54,077 nucleotides of DNA from an uncultured Clostridium sp. (GCA_945931665.1 CAMEPL010000007.1:1-54077), one strand, 5' to 3'; shown: positions 8,081 to 17,129, numbered from the stretch's first letter. The notes: generated by a model not told the origin, from the sequence alone. Numbers and translations are program-made.

Positions 8081-8566
8081 TTATAAATATTCACCCACAC
8101 TTGCTTTTATTTTTTTTAATGATTGCCTAAAGTAAATCTTAACTGTATCTGTATTTAGATCTAATACTTGTCCTATGTCTTCATAAGAAAAATCAAAATA
8201 ACATTTTAGTATAACTACATTTTTATATTTTATATCTAATAAGTCCATAGCTTCATATAAATTTATTTTTCCATAACAATAATAATTGTCTAAGCTTTTG
8301 TTCCCATCTACCATTCCTACATATTCTAAAAAATTATTTGTGTTTATAATAGTTATTTTATACAGCCATAATATAATATTTTGTTTATCATCTAATTTAT
8401 ATATATTCTCCTCGATAAAGTACATCGTATCTGTTAATATTCTTTTAGCATCCTCTTCATATTTAGTATGAAGAAATATTAATCTATACATTTGCTCAAT
8501 ATTTTCTTTTATTAATTGCTTTATAGCTTTTTTGTTTCTCTTTTTAATTTTTGAAATATTATCCAA
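8081..8566 (-). CDS. ECF-type RNA polymerase sigma factor
   Basis: 161 residues with region 2-like helices at about 15-80 (YRLIFLHTKYEEDAKRILTD) and a region 4 helix-turn-helix at about 105-158 (LDIKYKNVVILKCYFDFSYE then LNTDTVKIYFRQSLKKIK). The length and the two-domain layout fit extracytoplasmic-function sigma factors. The start is TTG 8566, seven bases after AGGAG; the nearby ATG at 8570 is in another frame and closes after 16 codons. It is cotranscribed with the downstream membrane protein, the usual sigma/anti-sigma order. Autoregulation is likely but not shown. I cannot name the homologue among known clostridial sigma factors. Confidence 0.82.
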   Translation of the reverse strand: MDNISKIKKRNKKAIKQLIKENIEQMYRLIFLHTKYEEDAKRILTDTMYFIEENIYKLDDKQNIILWLYKITIINTNNFLEYVGMVDGNKSLDNYYCYGKINLYEAMDLLDIKYKNVVILKCYFDFSYEDIGQVLDLNTDTVKIYFRQSLKKIKASVGEYL

Positions 8567-8712
8567 ACCATTTCTCCTTTTTCTTTTATTAGAAATAATT
8601 TTACACTTTTTTTACATTTTCATCAACATCATAATATATACATAAATTTCATAAATTTTTTTCAATTATAAATCATATAAATAACTATACTGAATTTAAA
8701 GGAGAAAAACTT

Positions 8713-10284
8713 ATGAGGAGAAAAAATTTAATTATAAATACTTTCTTATTGACCTTTTCTACCATGACCTTAGGTCTTATAGGTATGGTATTTAGAATAT
8801 ATTTATCTAATCAAATTGGTAGCGAAGGTATGGGTCTTTATCAATTAATCATGAGCATCAATGTTTTTGCATGGACTATAGCTATTTCTGGTATAAGAGT
8901 TACACTTACAAGACTTATTGCTGAGGAAATTGGTAAAAAAAGCAGTAAAGATAAAATTAGGAAATTACTAAGATGTGGTTTTATATATACATTGTTTTTT
9001 AGTTCTATATCTGCCCTAAGCTTATATTACGGTTCTTATTTTATAAGTACAGTCTTAATAGGAGATATTCGAGCTCAGGTTCCTCTTCAAATTCTATCCT
9101 TTAGTATGCCATTTATAGGTATATCAGCTTGTTTTAATGGTTACTTTTATGGATGTAGAAAAGTTATAAAAAGTATTACAGCTGATTTTATAGAAAATAT
9201 AACTATGATAATTATCGTTACTTTTTTTATAACATCTTTTTCGACTGCTAATTTAGAATATACTTGCTCTTATATAACTCTTGGTATGACTTTAGGAAGT
9301 ATTATAGCATGTTTTTGTGCTTATCTTATGTACATATTTGAAAAGAAAAATTCACCTGTCAGAGGAATAAGAACATCAAGAAAAACTATTTTTACAGAAT
9401 TAATATCAGTTGCACTACCTATAGCTGGGAGTGCATATGTGCAAACTTTTTTAAGATCTATAGAAGATATTTTAATTCCTAAAGCATTAAAGTCACATGG
9501 TTCATCAACAGCAACTTCTTTATCAATATTTGGTGTAATTAAAGGTATGGCTTTGCCACTTTTGAATTTTCCATCAATATTTTTAGCTTCATTTTCAACA
9601 CTTATAATACCTGAAATTGCACAATACAATGTATTAAATAGACAAAAATCAGTTAACTTTGTAATATCAAAAGTAATAAAATTCACACTTATGATAGCAC
9701 TATTTTCAACTGGATTTTTTATGGCTTATTCAAATGAATTAGGACAAAGTTTATATCATAGTGATGAAGTAGGTATTATGCTAAAAATATTAGCACCACT
9801 AATACCTTTTATGTATTTAGATAGAATTGTAGATGGGAGCTTAAATGCATTAGACCAACAAGTATATACACTTAGATATAACTTAATAGATATGACTGTT
9901 AGAATCTGTATTATCAACTTGTTAATACCTATATTCGGCATAGAGGGATTTATAATGGTTTTATTTATAAGTACAATACTCAATTTCTCATTAAGTGCCA
10001 ATAGGCTTTTAAAAGTCACAAAACTTGATTTTTCAATATTTAATTGGGTTATAAAACCTATTATATCAATATTTATATCTTCTTTGGCTATAAAGAAGTT
10101 ATTTAATTACATAAATATAAACCATTTAGTACTTGAAGGAATATTGATATTTATTATATATACTTTTTTATTATTATTATTAAAATGTATCTCTAAAAAA
10201 GATATCACATGGTTTATAGATGCATTTAAAAAAGATCCTAAAAAAAGTAATTGGAGTGAATTAAACCTATATAAACAAATTTAA
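8713..10284 (+). CDS. SpoVB-like polysaccharide/lipid-II flippase family protein (MOP superfamily)
   Basis: 523 residues with about 14 membrane-spanning helices, the standard size and topology for the MATE-like MOP flippases of the SpoVB/MurJ/Wzx group. The N-terminal GLIGMVFRIYLSNQIGSEGM, the segment SGIRVTLTRLIAEE, and the motif PIAGSAYVQTFLRSIEDILI are typical of the SpoVB branch, which works in the spore mother-cell membrane during cortex or envelope synthesis in Bacillus. Clostridia carry several paralogues, so the specific sporulation role is inferred. The ribosome binding site AAAGGAG precedes ATG 8713. It is monocistronic, with a bidirectional terminator behind it. Confidence 0.82.
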   Translation: MRRKNLIINTFLLTFSTMTLGLIGMVFRIYLSNQIGSEGMGLYQLIMSINVFAWTIAISGIRVTLTRLIAEEIGKKSSKDKIRKLLRCGFIYTLFFSSISALSLYYGSYFISTVLIGDIRAQVPLQILSFSMPFIGISACFNGYFYGCRKVIKSITADFIENITMIIIVTFFITSFSTANLEYTCSYITLGMTLGSIIACFCAYLMYIFEKKNSPVRGIRTSRKTIFTELISVALPIAGSAYVQTFLRSIEDILIPKALKSHGSSTATSLSIFGVIKGMALPLLNFPSIFLASFSTLIIPEIAQYNVLNRQKSVNFVISKVIKFTLMIALFSTGFFMAYSNELGQSLYHSDEVGIMLKILAPLIPFMYLDRIVDGSLNALDQQVYTLRYNLIDMTVRICIINLLIPIFGIEGFIMVLFISTILNFSLSANRLLKVTKLDFSIFNWVIKPIISIFISSLAIKKLFNYININHLVLEGILIFIIYTFLLLLLKCISKKDITWFIDAFKKDPKKSNWSELNLYKQI

Positions 10285-10329
10285 TAATTATCCAAAATTT
10301 AAATCTAATTATAATTTCTTATAAACTAT

Positions 10330-10383
10330 AAAAAGATTGATGAGAAATTTTAATTTTATTAAAATTTCTACATCAACCTTTTA
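10330..10383. terminator. Bidirectional terminator between convergent genes
   Basis: A long stem, AAAAGATTGATGagAAATTTTAAT with ATTAAAATTTctACATCAACCTTTT, carries a few mismatches. It overlaps neither coding region and has A/T flanks on both sides. Confidence 0.8.
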
Positions 10384-10384
10384 T

Positions 10385-11254
10385 TTAGTCTATACTTTTC
10401 ATAAATTTCACTATACTGTCAACTGTTTTTTGTTTTTGTTCATCTCCACTTATCAAAGCACTTTCATCCTTATTATATTTTCCATAATCACCAAATTGTG
10501 AATGATTTGCACCTTCAAGTTCAACATAAGTAGTATCTTGTGGTAATTTTTCTTTCGCATCTATTAAAGATTGATAATCTATAACACCATCTTTACTACC
10601 CCATATTGATAAAACATTCATATTGACTTCTTTTAAATATGAATCTGATGGATATGAAGATATTAATACAACTCCATTAATTTTATCTAGATTTGAATTT
10701 ACATATCTTGTTGCTACAAGACCTCCCAGTGAATCTCCACCTATAACCCAATTTTCTATATTGTTGTATTTTTGTATAATTTCATTGGCTTTATTTTTGC
10801 CAAATGCAGAGAAATTAAATGGCATATCCACAGCAACTACTTGATAACCTTTTTGTGATATCATTTTACAAATTTTCGTATATGCCTTAGCATCTACTTT
10901 TGCTGCTGGGTATAATATGAATCCTTTTGTTGGTGTTATATTTGTCGGCGTAAAACATATAAAATTATTATCTATGCTTACTGTTACAGAATCATCGCTT
11001 TTTAGGTAAGATTCTGCTTCTGATGTTGGAGCATAATAGCTAGTTAGCCAAATGAAAAAACCCATTACTGAACAAATTAATAAAATTAAAACTGTCTTTA
11101 TTATCGTTCTATTTATAGATTGCTTCTTAAGTTTCTTTCTTTTTTTATTTATTTCTGCTTGCTCTTCTTCGTAAAGTAAAGGTTTCTCTAGCTCCATAGT
11201 AATACTACAGGTGTCGTATTCTCTTTTTTTAGACCTTACTTTATCTTTCTTCAT
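10385..11254 (-). CDS. Membrane-anchored alpha/beta hydrolase
   Basis: 289 residues. The start at ATG 11254 (MKKDKVRSKK) is fixed by GGAGGGATTAAA; an in-frame ATG 14 codons earlier has no ribosome binding site. A basic cytoplasmic N-terminus of about 50 residues precedes one membrane helix (about 55-75, IKTVLILLICSVMGFFIWL). An alpha/beta-hydrolase domain of the Abhydrolase_5/DLH-like type then fills residues about 105-289. The catalytic triad is visible: nucleophile Ser in IGGDSLGG, Asp in IWGSKDGV, His in EGANHSQFG. The active site should face outside the membrane. The substrate is unknown; family members include carboxylesterases and peptidases. It is monocistronic and ends at a bidirectional terminator. 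Confidence 0.85.
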   Translation of the reverse strand: MKKDKVRSKKREYDTCSITMELEKPLLYEEEQAEINKKRKKLKKQSINRTIIKTVLILLICSVMGFFIWLTSYYAPTSEAESYLKSDDSVTVSIDNNFICFTPTNITPTKGFILYPAAKVDAKAYTKICKMISQKGYQVVAVDMPFNFSAFGKNKANEIIQKYNNIENWVIGGDSLGGLVATRYVNSNLDKINGVVLISSYPSDSYLKEVNMNVLSIWGSKDGVIDYQSLIDAKEKLPQDTTYVELEGANHSQFGDYGKYNKDESALISGDEQKQKTVDSIVKFMKSID

Positions 11255-11380
11255 TTTAATCCCTCCAAGTTTATTCATACTATTATAGTTTAACACAGTT
11301 AAATATATTTTTCACCTTATGAAACCTTTCAATTTTCTATCTTTTTCTTAATAATTTTGTAAACTTTGTAATTATATACA

Positions 11381-11437
11381 AAAATAAAAATACTCTCTTA
11401 TATAAAACCTTTATAGTTCTATATCAGAGAGTATTTA
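11381..11437 (-). terminator. Terminator of the asr operon
   Basis: Arms AAATACTCTCT (11388-11398) and AGAGAGTATTT (11426-11436) enclose a long loop. On the minus strand a T-rich run follows (complement of 11381-11390). It lies about 40 bases beyond the asrC stop. Confidence 0.8.
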
Positions 11438-11477
11438 TTTATATATAATATTATAAATTAAATTTGTGAGTTTTATA

Positions 11478-12446
11478 TTAGTAATGTATTCCACTCCAAT
11501 ATACATTATCTTTAATTATAGCTTCTTTATTCAAGGTTACACCTTCTAAGACATATTTTTTATATTCCATAAACCCAGTTCTATCTACTATATATCCAAT
11601 ATGTTCTTTTCCTCCTGGTGCATCTTTAGCCATATATTCTTTTGCAAATTTATAAGTATTTACTATTATTTTTATTATGCTTTGTTCATCGACCCAAAGT
11701 ATCCAATCTTCTGCAAGTCTAGGATTTTTCTTTCCACTTCTACCCATTATTGCTAGTCTGTAGTATTTCTTTTCATCTCTAGTCCATGCCCCTGTCGGAC
11801 AATTTAATACACATTCACCACATCCTATGCATTTTTCTGCATCTCTAACTATTTTATTATTTTCAATGCTCAATGCACCTGTAGATAATCTTTTACACTT
11901 TTTGACACATGCTTGACAATTTACACATCTATCCATTTCGTATATCGGTTTATGCATTCCTATTATTCCATAATCATGAGTTCGAGCTTTTATGCAGTCG
12001 TTTGGACATCCTGTAAGAGCTACTTTTATATGTATGTCATTTGGAAATATTGCATCTTCTATTTTTTTAGCAAATTCAGTTGTATTATATGCTGCCTTTG
12101 GACAGGCTTTATTTCCAACACATGCACATACATTACGAGTACCTGCTGCTGGATATCCAGTATCTTTTTCAACTTGGTTTATTTCAAGCTTATCTATTAC
12201 AGGTTGTATCATTTTATTTATTTCGTCCATATCCTCATATCTAAGACCCAATATTTCAAATCCTTGGCGAGTTGTTATATGAATTTGACCATCACCAAAC
12301 TTTTCTGAAATCTGTGCAACTATATTTAGACATTCAGGATCTATTGCTCCCCCTGGCACTCTAACTCTTAAAGAAGTTTGATATCTATTTTTAGTAATTC
12401 TATATGCATTTTTCATTACTTTTTTAGTATTTATATCTCTTATCAT
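11478..12446 (-). CDS. asrC: Anaerobic sulfite reductase subunit C (siroheme catalytic subunit)
   Basis: 322 residues, the usual AsrC length. It reduces sulfite to sulfide with electrons from AsrA/AsrB. The siroheme/[4Fe-4S] ligands are visible as Cys109-x5-Cys115 and Cys147-x3-Cys151. Between them and the C-terminus are two ferredoxin-type clusters, Cys174/177/180/184 and Cys206/209/212/216 (CVNCQACVKKC and CIGCGECVLNC). The N-terminal HITTRQGFEILGL is the siroheme-protein substrate-binding signature. It is the last gene of the asrABC operon, 12 bases after asrB. In Clostridia this operon supports sulfite respiration or detoxification and can feed sulfide to cysteine synthesis. Regulation is probably through the Crp-type dyad ahead of asrA. 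Confidence 0.96.
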   Translation of the reverse strand: MIRDINTKKVMKNAYRITKNRYQTSLRVRVPGGAIDPECLNIVAQISEKFGDGQIHITTRQGFEILGLRYEDMDEINKMIQPVIDKLEINQVEKDTGYPAAGTRNVCACVGNKACPKAAYNTTEFAKKIEDAIFPNDIHIKVALTGCPNDCIKARTHDYGIIGMHKPIYEMDRCVNCQACVKKCKRLSTGALSIENNKIVRDAEKCIGCGECVLNCPTGAWTRDEKKYYRLAIMGRSGKKNPRLAEDWILWVDEQSIIKIIVNTYKFAKEYMAKDAPGGKEHIGYIVDRTGFMEYKKYVLEGVTLNKEAIIKDNVYWSGIHY

Positions 12447-12458
12447 AACTCTCCCTCC

Positions 12459-13250
12459 CTAATCTATCAATGTTTTTGCTTTTGAATAATCATATACTGG
12501 TCCATCTAAACAAATATATGATTCATCCATTTTACAATGTCCACATTTTCCTAATCCACAGCACATTTTTCTTTCATAAGAAACCCAAATATTTTCTTCA
12601 GCTACGTTTCTCTTTAAAAATTCTTCAACTGTGAATTTCATCATCATAGGAGGTCCCACTACAGCACATGAAAAATTATCTATATCTTCTATTTTTAAAT
12701 CTGGTATATATTTTGTTACTAGACCTACATGGCCGTCGTATCCTTCTGTTTCTTTATCTACTGTAACTACTACATTTAACTTTTCTGCCCATCTTTTTAA
12801 ATCCTCTTTAAATAAGGCATCATTTATCGTTCTAAAACCTACTATTAAATTAAAGTTTTTAAATTTATCAATATTTTGATATACATATTCAACTATTCCT
12901 CTTACTGGAGCAAGAGCACTTCCACCAGCTACAACTGCAACTTCTCTACCAATATAATTTTCTAAATTAAATCCATTTCCATAAGGTCCTCTTATTAAAA
13001 GGTTTTCCCCTATATCATATTTAAATATTTCGCTAGTTACTTTTCCCACATTTCTTATCGTGAAATCCACATAATTTTCCCCATATCCACTTACAGATAT
13101 TGGGCTTTCACCGTATTTTGGCATTGATATTTCAAAGAATTTTCCTGGAAGAACATCTTTAGTATCGCACTCAACTCTAAATGTCCATTCCTTTTCTGTG
13201 TGTTTTATTAAATCTATAATTTTGGCAGCCTTAGGTATATATGCATTCAT
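12459..13250 (-). CDS. asrB: Anaerobic sulfite reductase subunit B (FAD/NADH-binding)
   Basis: 263 residues, like AsrB and the dihydroorotate-dehydrogenase PyrK type of ferredoxin reductase. An FAD-binding barrel comes first (about residues 1-98, ending RGPYGNGF), then an NAD-binding domain (AVVAGGSALAPVRGI and CAVVGPPMMMKF). A C-terminal cysteine cluster, CCGLGKCGHCKMDESYIC, binds [2Fe-2S]. It passes electrons from NAD(P)H to the catalytic subunit. The ATG at 13250 begins one base after the asrA stop and has GGAGGGAGAAT upstream, so translation is coupled. The length and motifs are complete. Confidence 0.96.
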   Translation of the reverse strand: MNAYIPKAAKIIDLIKHTEKEWTFRVECDTKDVLPGKFFEISMPKYGESPISVSGYGENYVDFTIRNVGKVTSEIFKYDIGENLLIRGPYGNGFNLENYIGREVAVVAGGSALAPVRGIVEYVYQNIDKFKNFNLIVGFRTINDALFKEDLKRWAEKLNVVVTVDKETEGYDGHVGLVTKYIPDLKIEDIDNFSCAVVGPPMMMKFTVEEFLKRNVAEENIWVSYERKMCCGLGKCGHCKMDESYICLDGPVYDYSKAKTLID

Positions 13251-13251
13251 A

Positions 13252-14253
13252 TTATTCTCCCTCCTTGCAGAATTCGTTTATTTTATCTATTGTAGTTGAG
13301 AAAGAAATATATTGTGGGCAGTTATCATCACATCTTCCACAACCTACACACATTTGATATCCAAAACGTTTGTTAAAATCATAAATTTTGTGCATAGCTT
13401 TAAATCTCAGTCTATCACCCTTAGAATTTCTAAAAGAATGTCCTCCTGCAATATCTGTAAATCCATCAACTTGACATGAGGCCCATACTCTTCTTCTTTC
13501 CCCAACATTTTGGTTTTCTTTATAGAAAATATCTTGCATAGTAAAACAAGTACAAGTTGGACAGACAAAGTTACATCTACCACATGATATACAACGAGAA
13601 TTGTATTCTTCCCACATAGGAGCTTCACTTACTTTTATTGGATCTATATTGTTTGGTATTTCAACTTTAATATAGTTTTCTTTAACATAATCTATTTCAA
13701 AGTCTTCATTCTCACCTTCAAATACATTTAAATCTTCATCTTTTATATCTATATATAATTTATCATCTCTTATATTTAAAGCCATTGAATATTCATCTGT
13801 TTTATTAGAATTCATACTTACACAGAAGCAGTTTCTAAAACTCTCTCTACATCCTACTAATACAAATTTAACTTTATCCCTCATTCTCTTATAGTAATAA
13901 TCTTCTTCGCCATTTCTTAAATATATTTCATCCACTCTTTTTACTGCATTTATATCACAGGCTCTCATAAATATTAAAATCTTTTTATCTTTTACCTTAG
14001 CTTCACTATACTCATCTTGCGTAAAATAAAGTAGTATTTCATTTATAGGTAGCATTACTTCTTTTAGAGAAAAATGAGACTTTAAAGCAAATTCCATATC
14101 ATTAAATTTTTTTACTTCTTTGTATCTAATGCTAGGTGTATCTGAGTATGTCCCCTTATATTCTAAAACTACAGGCGCAAAGATTTTATACTCTTCACTC
14201 AATTTATCTAACCCCTTATCAAATGATTCGTAGTTAAGTTTCAACTTCATCAT
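13252..14253 (-). CDS. asrA: Anaerobic sulfite reductase subunit A (ferredoxin-like)
   Basis: About 333 residues. AsrA relays electrons through two [4Fe-4S] clusters to the catalytic subunit. The cluster motifs are CISCGRCNFVCPTC in the middle and CVGCGRCDDNCPQY near the C-terminus. Two adjacent ATGs (14253 and 14250) both sit behind AAAGGGTGAT; the in-frame ATG at 14274 lacks a ribosome binding site. It is the first gene of the operon. A 34-nt Crp-type inverted repeat lies 61 bases upstream, and a Crp/Fnr gene on the same strand precedes it after a terminator, which suggests local control of sulfite reduction. Confidence 0.95.
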   Translation of the reverse strand: MMKLKLNYESFDKGLDKLSEEYKIFAPVVLEYKGTYSDTPSIRYKEVKKFNDMEFALKSHFSLKEVMLPINEILLYFTQDEYSEAKVKDKKILIFMRACDINAVKRVDEIYLRNGEEDYYYKRMRDKVKFVLVGCRESFRNCFCVSMNSNKTDEYSMALNIRDDKLYIDIKDEDLNVFEGENEDFEIDYVKENYIKVEIPNNIDPIKVSEAPMWEEYNSRCISCGRCNFVCPTCTCFTMQDIFYKENQNVGERRRVWASCQVDGFTDIAGGHSFRNSKGDRLRFKAMHKIYDFNKRFGYQMCVGCGRCDDNCPQYISFSTTIDKINEFCKEGE

Positions 14254-14313
14254 TATCACCCTTTCCTTATTCATTTTATAATTTTTTATATTTTAATGAT
14301 ATCAATTCCATTT

Positions 14314-14347
14314 TTACAAGTATGTGATTTTTATCACAAACTTGTAA
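14314..14347. promoter_or_regulatory. Extended Crp/Fnr-type operator upstream of asrA
   Basis: A 34-nt dyad with half-sites TTACAAGT-TGTGAT and ATCACA-ACTTGTAA around an A/T centre. The core TGTGATTTTTATCACA matches the classic TGTGA-N6-TCACA pattern of Crp-family regulators exactly. It lies 61 bases ahead of the asrA start and is not followed by a T-run on either strand, so it is unlikely to be a terminator. Confidence 0.75.
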
Positions 14348-14365
14348 TTTTATTTCCATTCATAC

Positions 14366-14404
14366 AAAAAACAACCATTTTACTATGTAAAATGGTTGTT
14401 TTTT
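14366..14404 (-). terminator. Terminator of the Crp/Fnr regulator gene
   Basis: The 17-nt arm 14366-14382 (core ACAACCATTTTA) is complementary to 14388-14404, with T6 on the minus strand formed by the complement of 14366-14371. It separates the regulator from the asr operon. Confidence 0.9.
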
Positions 14405-14414
14405 ATCTCTATAT

Positions 14415-15082
14415 CTAGTTTTTAAAAAAAGCTGAAAGTTCTTCAGGTTTTATATATATTTTCTTTCCTTTTACTTTTACTAAACCATTATTTTGAAGCA
14501 TTTTCATAGCTCTAGACAATGTCTCTCTCTTGCACCCCAACATATCTGCTAAATAAGTTACAGTCACACCATCTACATCTAAAAAACACCAATCGCCTTG
14601 TTTCACTCCAAACTCTCGGTTTAATCTATATAATTTTGCTGCTAATTTCTTTTCTATCTTTATATATGTTGAATTTTTTAATTGTCTACATAAACGTCTA
14701 TTTCTATGTTCTAAAACCCCAATTATATTTTTAACTAATTCAAAATCTATTTCCATTATTTTTATAAAATCTTGTTTTTTAAACTTAATTATAGTTGCCT
14801 TTTCAAAGACCTCACATGTTACAGTACTTGTAATATTAGACATAAATACTTCGTTTATTATATCCCCCTTATTTAGTATAAAGATTATCTTTCGTTCTCC
14901 AAATTCATTCATCTTGTATATTGATACTTTTCCATCTAATAAAAAATAAACATTTTCAACTTCTTCTCTTTCACGAAATAAAATTTGCTTTTTAGAAAGA
15001 TTAAATATATATCCCAATTTTAATAACTTTTCTTGTGTTTCTGTTTTTATATCTTTAAATACATTTATACATTTTATATCAT
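14415..15082 (-). CDS. Crp/Fnr-family regulator, apparent frameshift at the start
   Basis: The main frame (14415-15017, 200 codons, TTG start) encodes a cyclic-nucleotide-binding-like beta-roll (ILFREREEVENVYFLLDGKV) and a C-terminal winged helix with the recognition segment TYLADMLGCKRETLSRAMKM. No cysteine set typical of Fnr [4Fe-4S] binding is seen, so the effector is unclear. Protein-like sequence continues upstream of the TTG (IKCINVFKDIKTETQEKLLK). A well-placed ATG at 15082, eight bases after GAGAGGT, reads ATG ATA TAA and is one base out of frame with it. A single lost base, for example ATGGATATA becoming ATGATATA, would restore a normal ~222-residue protein. Otherwise translation must start at the weakly signalled TTG, without the first ~22 residues. 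It is probably the regulator of asrABC next door. Confidence 0.7.
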
Positions 15083-15133
15083 TTAATGTTACCTCTCCAA
15101 TAGCCCTTACCCCCAGTTAATTATCTCAAGATA

Positions 15134-15757
15134 TTAATTTAATTTTTGGTTTTGATCTAATTTAGGTTCTATATATATTTTATCAGATAAATATTCTTTA
15201 TTTAAACTTTCTTTATCATTAAATTCTTCTTGTATATCTATTTTATCATAATCTGATGTTTCATTTACACTATAATCCACTATATTATCTTCGTATTTAT
15301 TTAAATCGATATCTTTCTTTTTAACTACTTTAGATCCACAACAAGTACAAAACTTAGAATCAGAATCAATCTTGCTTGCACAGACGTCACACAATATAAA
15401 TTCTCTGTCTTTTTTTATCTCTTTACCACAGTTAGGACAAAATTTTTCATTGTGTTTTGATATATAACCACACTCACATACAGGTGTATGTTCATCATGT
15501 CCTTCCATATTTGCTATATCTAACATTCTATTGTATATTTCTAAGTCGATTTTTTTAATTTCATAAGTTAATTCACCAAAGATATTTTCATCTATAAGAC
15601 CTCTTCTTATCTTGTCATAAGCTAAAATACCAAGTTCCATAATTTTCTCGCTTTTTTTATCTTCAAAATCGCGTATTTCTTTTTCTACTTGAGATTTTTT
15701 TGTTCTATATTCTATATTTACAAATTTACGATTTACTGTTTTATCATTTGATTTCAT
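15134..15757 (-). CDS. Double zinc-ribbon cytoplasmic protein
   Basis: 207 residues. A basic, helical N-terminus (about 1-90) is followed by two zinc ribbons: CECG...CPNCGK at about 93-113 and CDVCAS...CTCCGSK at about 122-144. An acidic, disordered tail closes the protein. There is no membrane segment. Ribbon pairs like these usually mediate protein-protein contacts or anchor regulatory complexes; I cannot name a family. AGAGAGGT precedes ATG 15757. It starts 19 bases after the membrane zinc-ribbon gene and is probably in one operon with it, so the two products may work together. Confidence 0.78.
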   Translation of the reverse strand: MKSNDKTVNRKFVNIEYRTKKSQVEKEIRDFEDKKSEKIMELGILAYDKIRRGLIDENIFGELTYEIKKIDLEIYNRMLDIANMEGHDEHTPVCECGYISKHNEKFCPNCGKEIKKDREFILCDVCASKIDSDSKFCTCCGSKVVKKKDIDLNKYEDNIVDYSVNETSDYDKIDIQEEFNDKESLNKEYLSDKIYIEPKLDQNQKLN

Positions 15758-15776
15758 TTTCTATACCTCTCTTTTA

Positions 15777-17129
15777 CTAATCCCAATTATTTAATTTAAA
15801 TCCTATAAAAGTTACTATAAAACTATAAATAAAACTTATTATCATTGTTAAAACTACACTCATATTCATTTGGATGTTATATCCTAATAAAGAGCCTCCA
15901 TTTACATTTATGCACGTAAATATAGCTAATGAACCCATCAAAATTGCATAGAATATGCTAAATATTAAAGTAGTTTTCTTAGCTTGAGTTTTATATTTGT
16001 TGTTTAAATTTATTCCTGATATTAATAATATCAAAGCTGATAAAGCAACAAAAGCAATTAAGCATAATTTAAAATCTATACTTAATGAAGTTGAAAATAT
16101 ATTTGGCAAGAATAAATTTTGATTTCCTATAGTTACAGGATTTAAATTTGCAAATCCCCAAATATATGCTGCTAATTGGCTAATTACTACAAATATATTT
16201 ATATTTGATATAGATCCTGAAATTCCAAATTCATATACATAACTTAGACCTATAAAATACCCTAAAACTAAAAGTATAAATACAATAAAGTATCCTAAAA
16301 ATACTGTATTTACTACTTGTTTAAATATAGCTAAATACATATTACTTTCTGTATATTCTTTTTTTGTTCCAATATATAAAATAGATAAAAATCCTAATAA
16401 AATTCCTCTAACTAAGACACTTAAAAAGTTAACACCGTACACTAGACTATATCCAGAAGATAAATATCCTCCACCTATAGATAAGCTATTTCTAGACACA
16501 AGTGCCAATACTGTAAGTATTATTCCATATATAGCTCCCACACCTATGGCTTGTCTAACTAAAGTCAACTCATCAGTATTTTTTTGTTTCATAAATTTCT
16601 TATATGAAACTGTAATACATATTATCGGCAATATTAAAAGAATTAATGAACATATTTGAAACGCAAAGTTATAATAATCACCATAACTCATCATTGCATT
16701 TGAATTAGTAAGTATATTTAAATTTCCTCCGTTAACTAATAAAATTAAATCAAAAATACTTACATAAGAAACATAATCTCCTAATGATATTCTTAAAATC
16801 AATTTTAATACTATACTTATAAAAAATAGCATTAATGTTGCAAATCCTGCTACTTTAAAACTATCTTTTATACTTATATTAGATAGTACATTTGAAATAC
16901 TAAAATCATAAGTTTTTTTGCTCATATCTTCTAATAAAGTACCACATTCTTTACAATAAAGACTACTTAATTCATTTTTTACTTTACAATTTGGACAATA
17001 TAGTTTATTTTTTCTTCTAAGAATAAATCTTTTATTATTTATATTCTTATACGCAGATCCATCTTCTTTTGAATAATTTCTAAATTTATTCGCAAATTGT
17101 GGTGTATCTTCTGAACCTCTAACTTGCAT
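15777..17129 (-). CDS. Zinc-ribbon polytopic membrane protein
   Basis: 450 residues. A cytoplasmic N-terminus carries one zinc ribbon (CPNCKVKNELSSLYCKECG, about residues 45-63). About eight to ten membrane helices then run from residue 88 to 445. The layout (ribbon, linker, multi-pass membrane domain) is common in Firmicutes proteins of unknown role sometimes annotated as zinc-ribbon domain-containing. GGAGGAATCAAT precedes ATG 17129. The downstream gene encodes a soluble protein with two ribbons. The pairing suggests a membrane complex, but there is no direct evidence for a substrate or signal. Confidence 0.78.
   Translation of the reverse strand: MQVRGSEDTPQFANKFRNYSKEDGSAYKNINNKRFILRRKNKLYCPNCKVKNELSSLYCKECGTLLEDMSKKTYDFSISNVLSNISIKDSFKVAGFATLMLFFISIVLKLILRISLGDYVSYVSIFDLILLVNGGNLNILTNSNAMMSYGDYYNFAFQICSLILLILPIICITVSYKKFMKQKNTDELTLVRQAIGVGAIYGIILTVLALVSRNSLSIGGGYLSSGYSLVYGVNFLSVLVRGILLGFLSILYIGTKKEYTESNMYLAIFKQVVNTVFLGYFIVFILLVLGYFIGLSYVYEFGISGSISNINIFVVISQLAAYIWGFANLNPVTIGNQNLFLPNIFSTSLSIDFKLCLIAFVALSALILLISGINLNNKYKTQAKKTTLIFSIFYAILMGSLAIFTCINVNGGSLLGYNIQMNMSVVLTMIISFIYSFIVTFIGFKLNNWD

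Noticed and set aside
11913..12308. 131-codon plus-strand open frame opposite asrC
   Set aside because: Antisense to a strongly conserved gene, with no ribosome binding site and a composition typical of a shadow frame.
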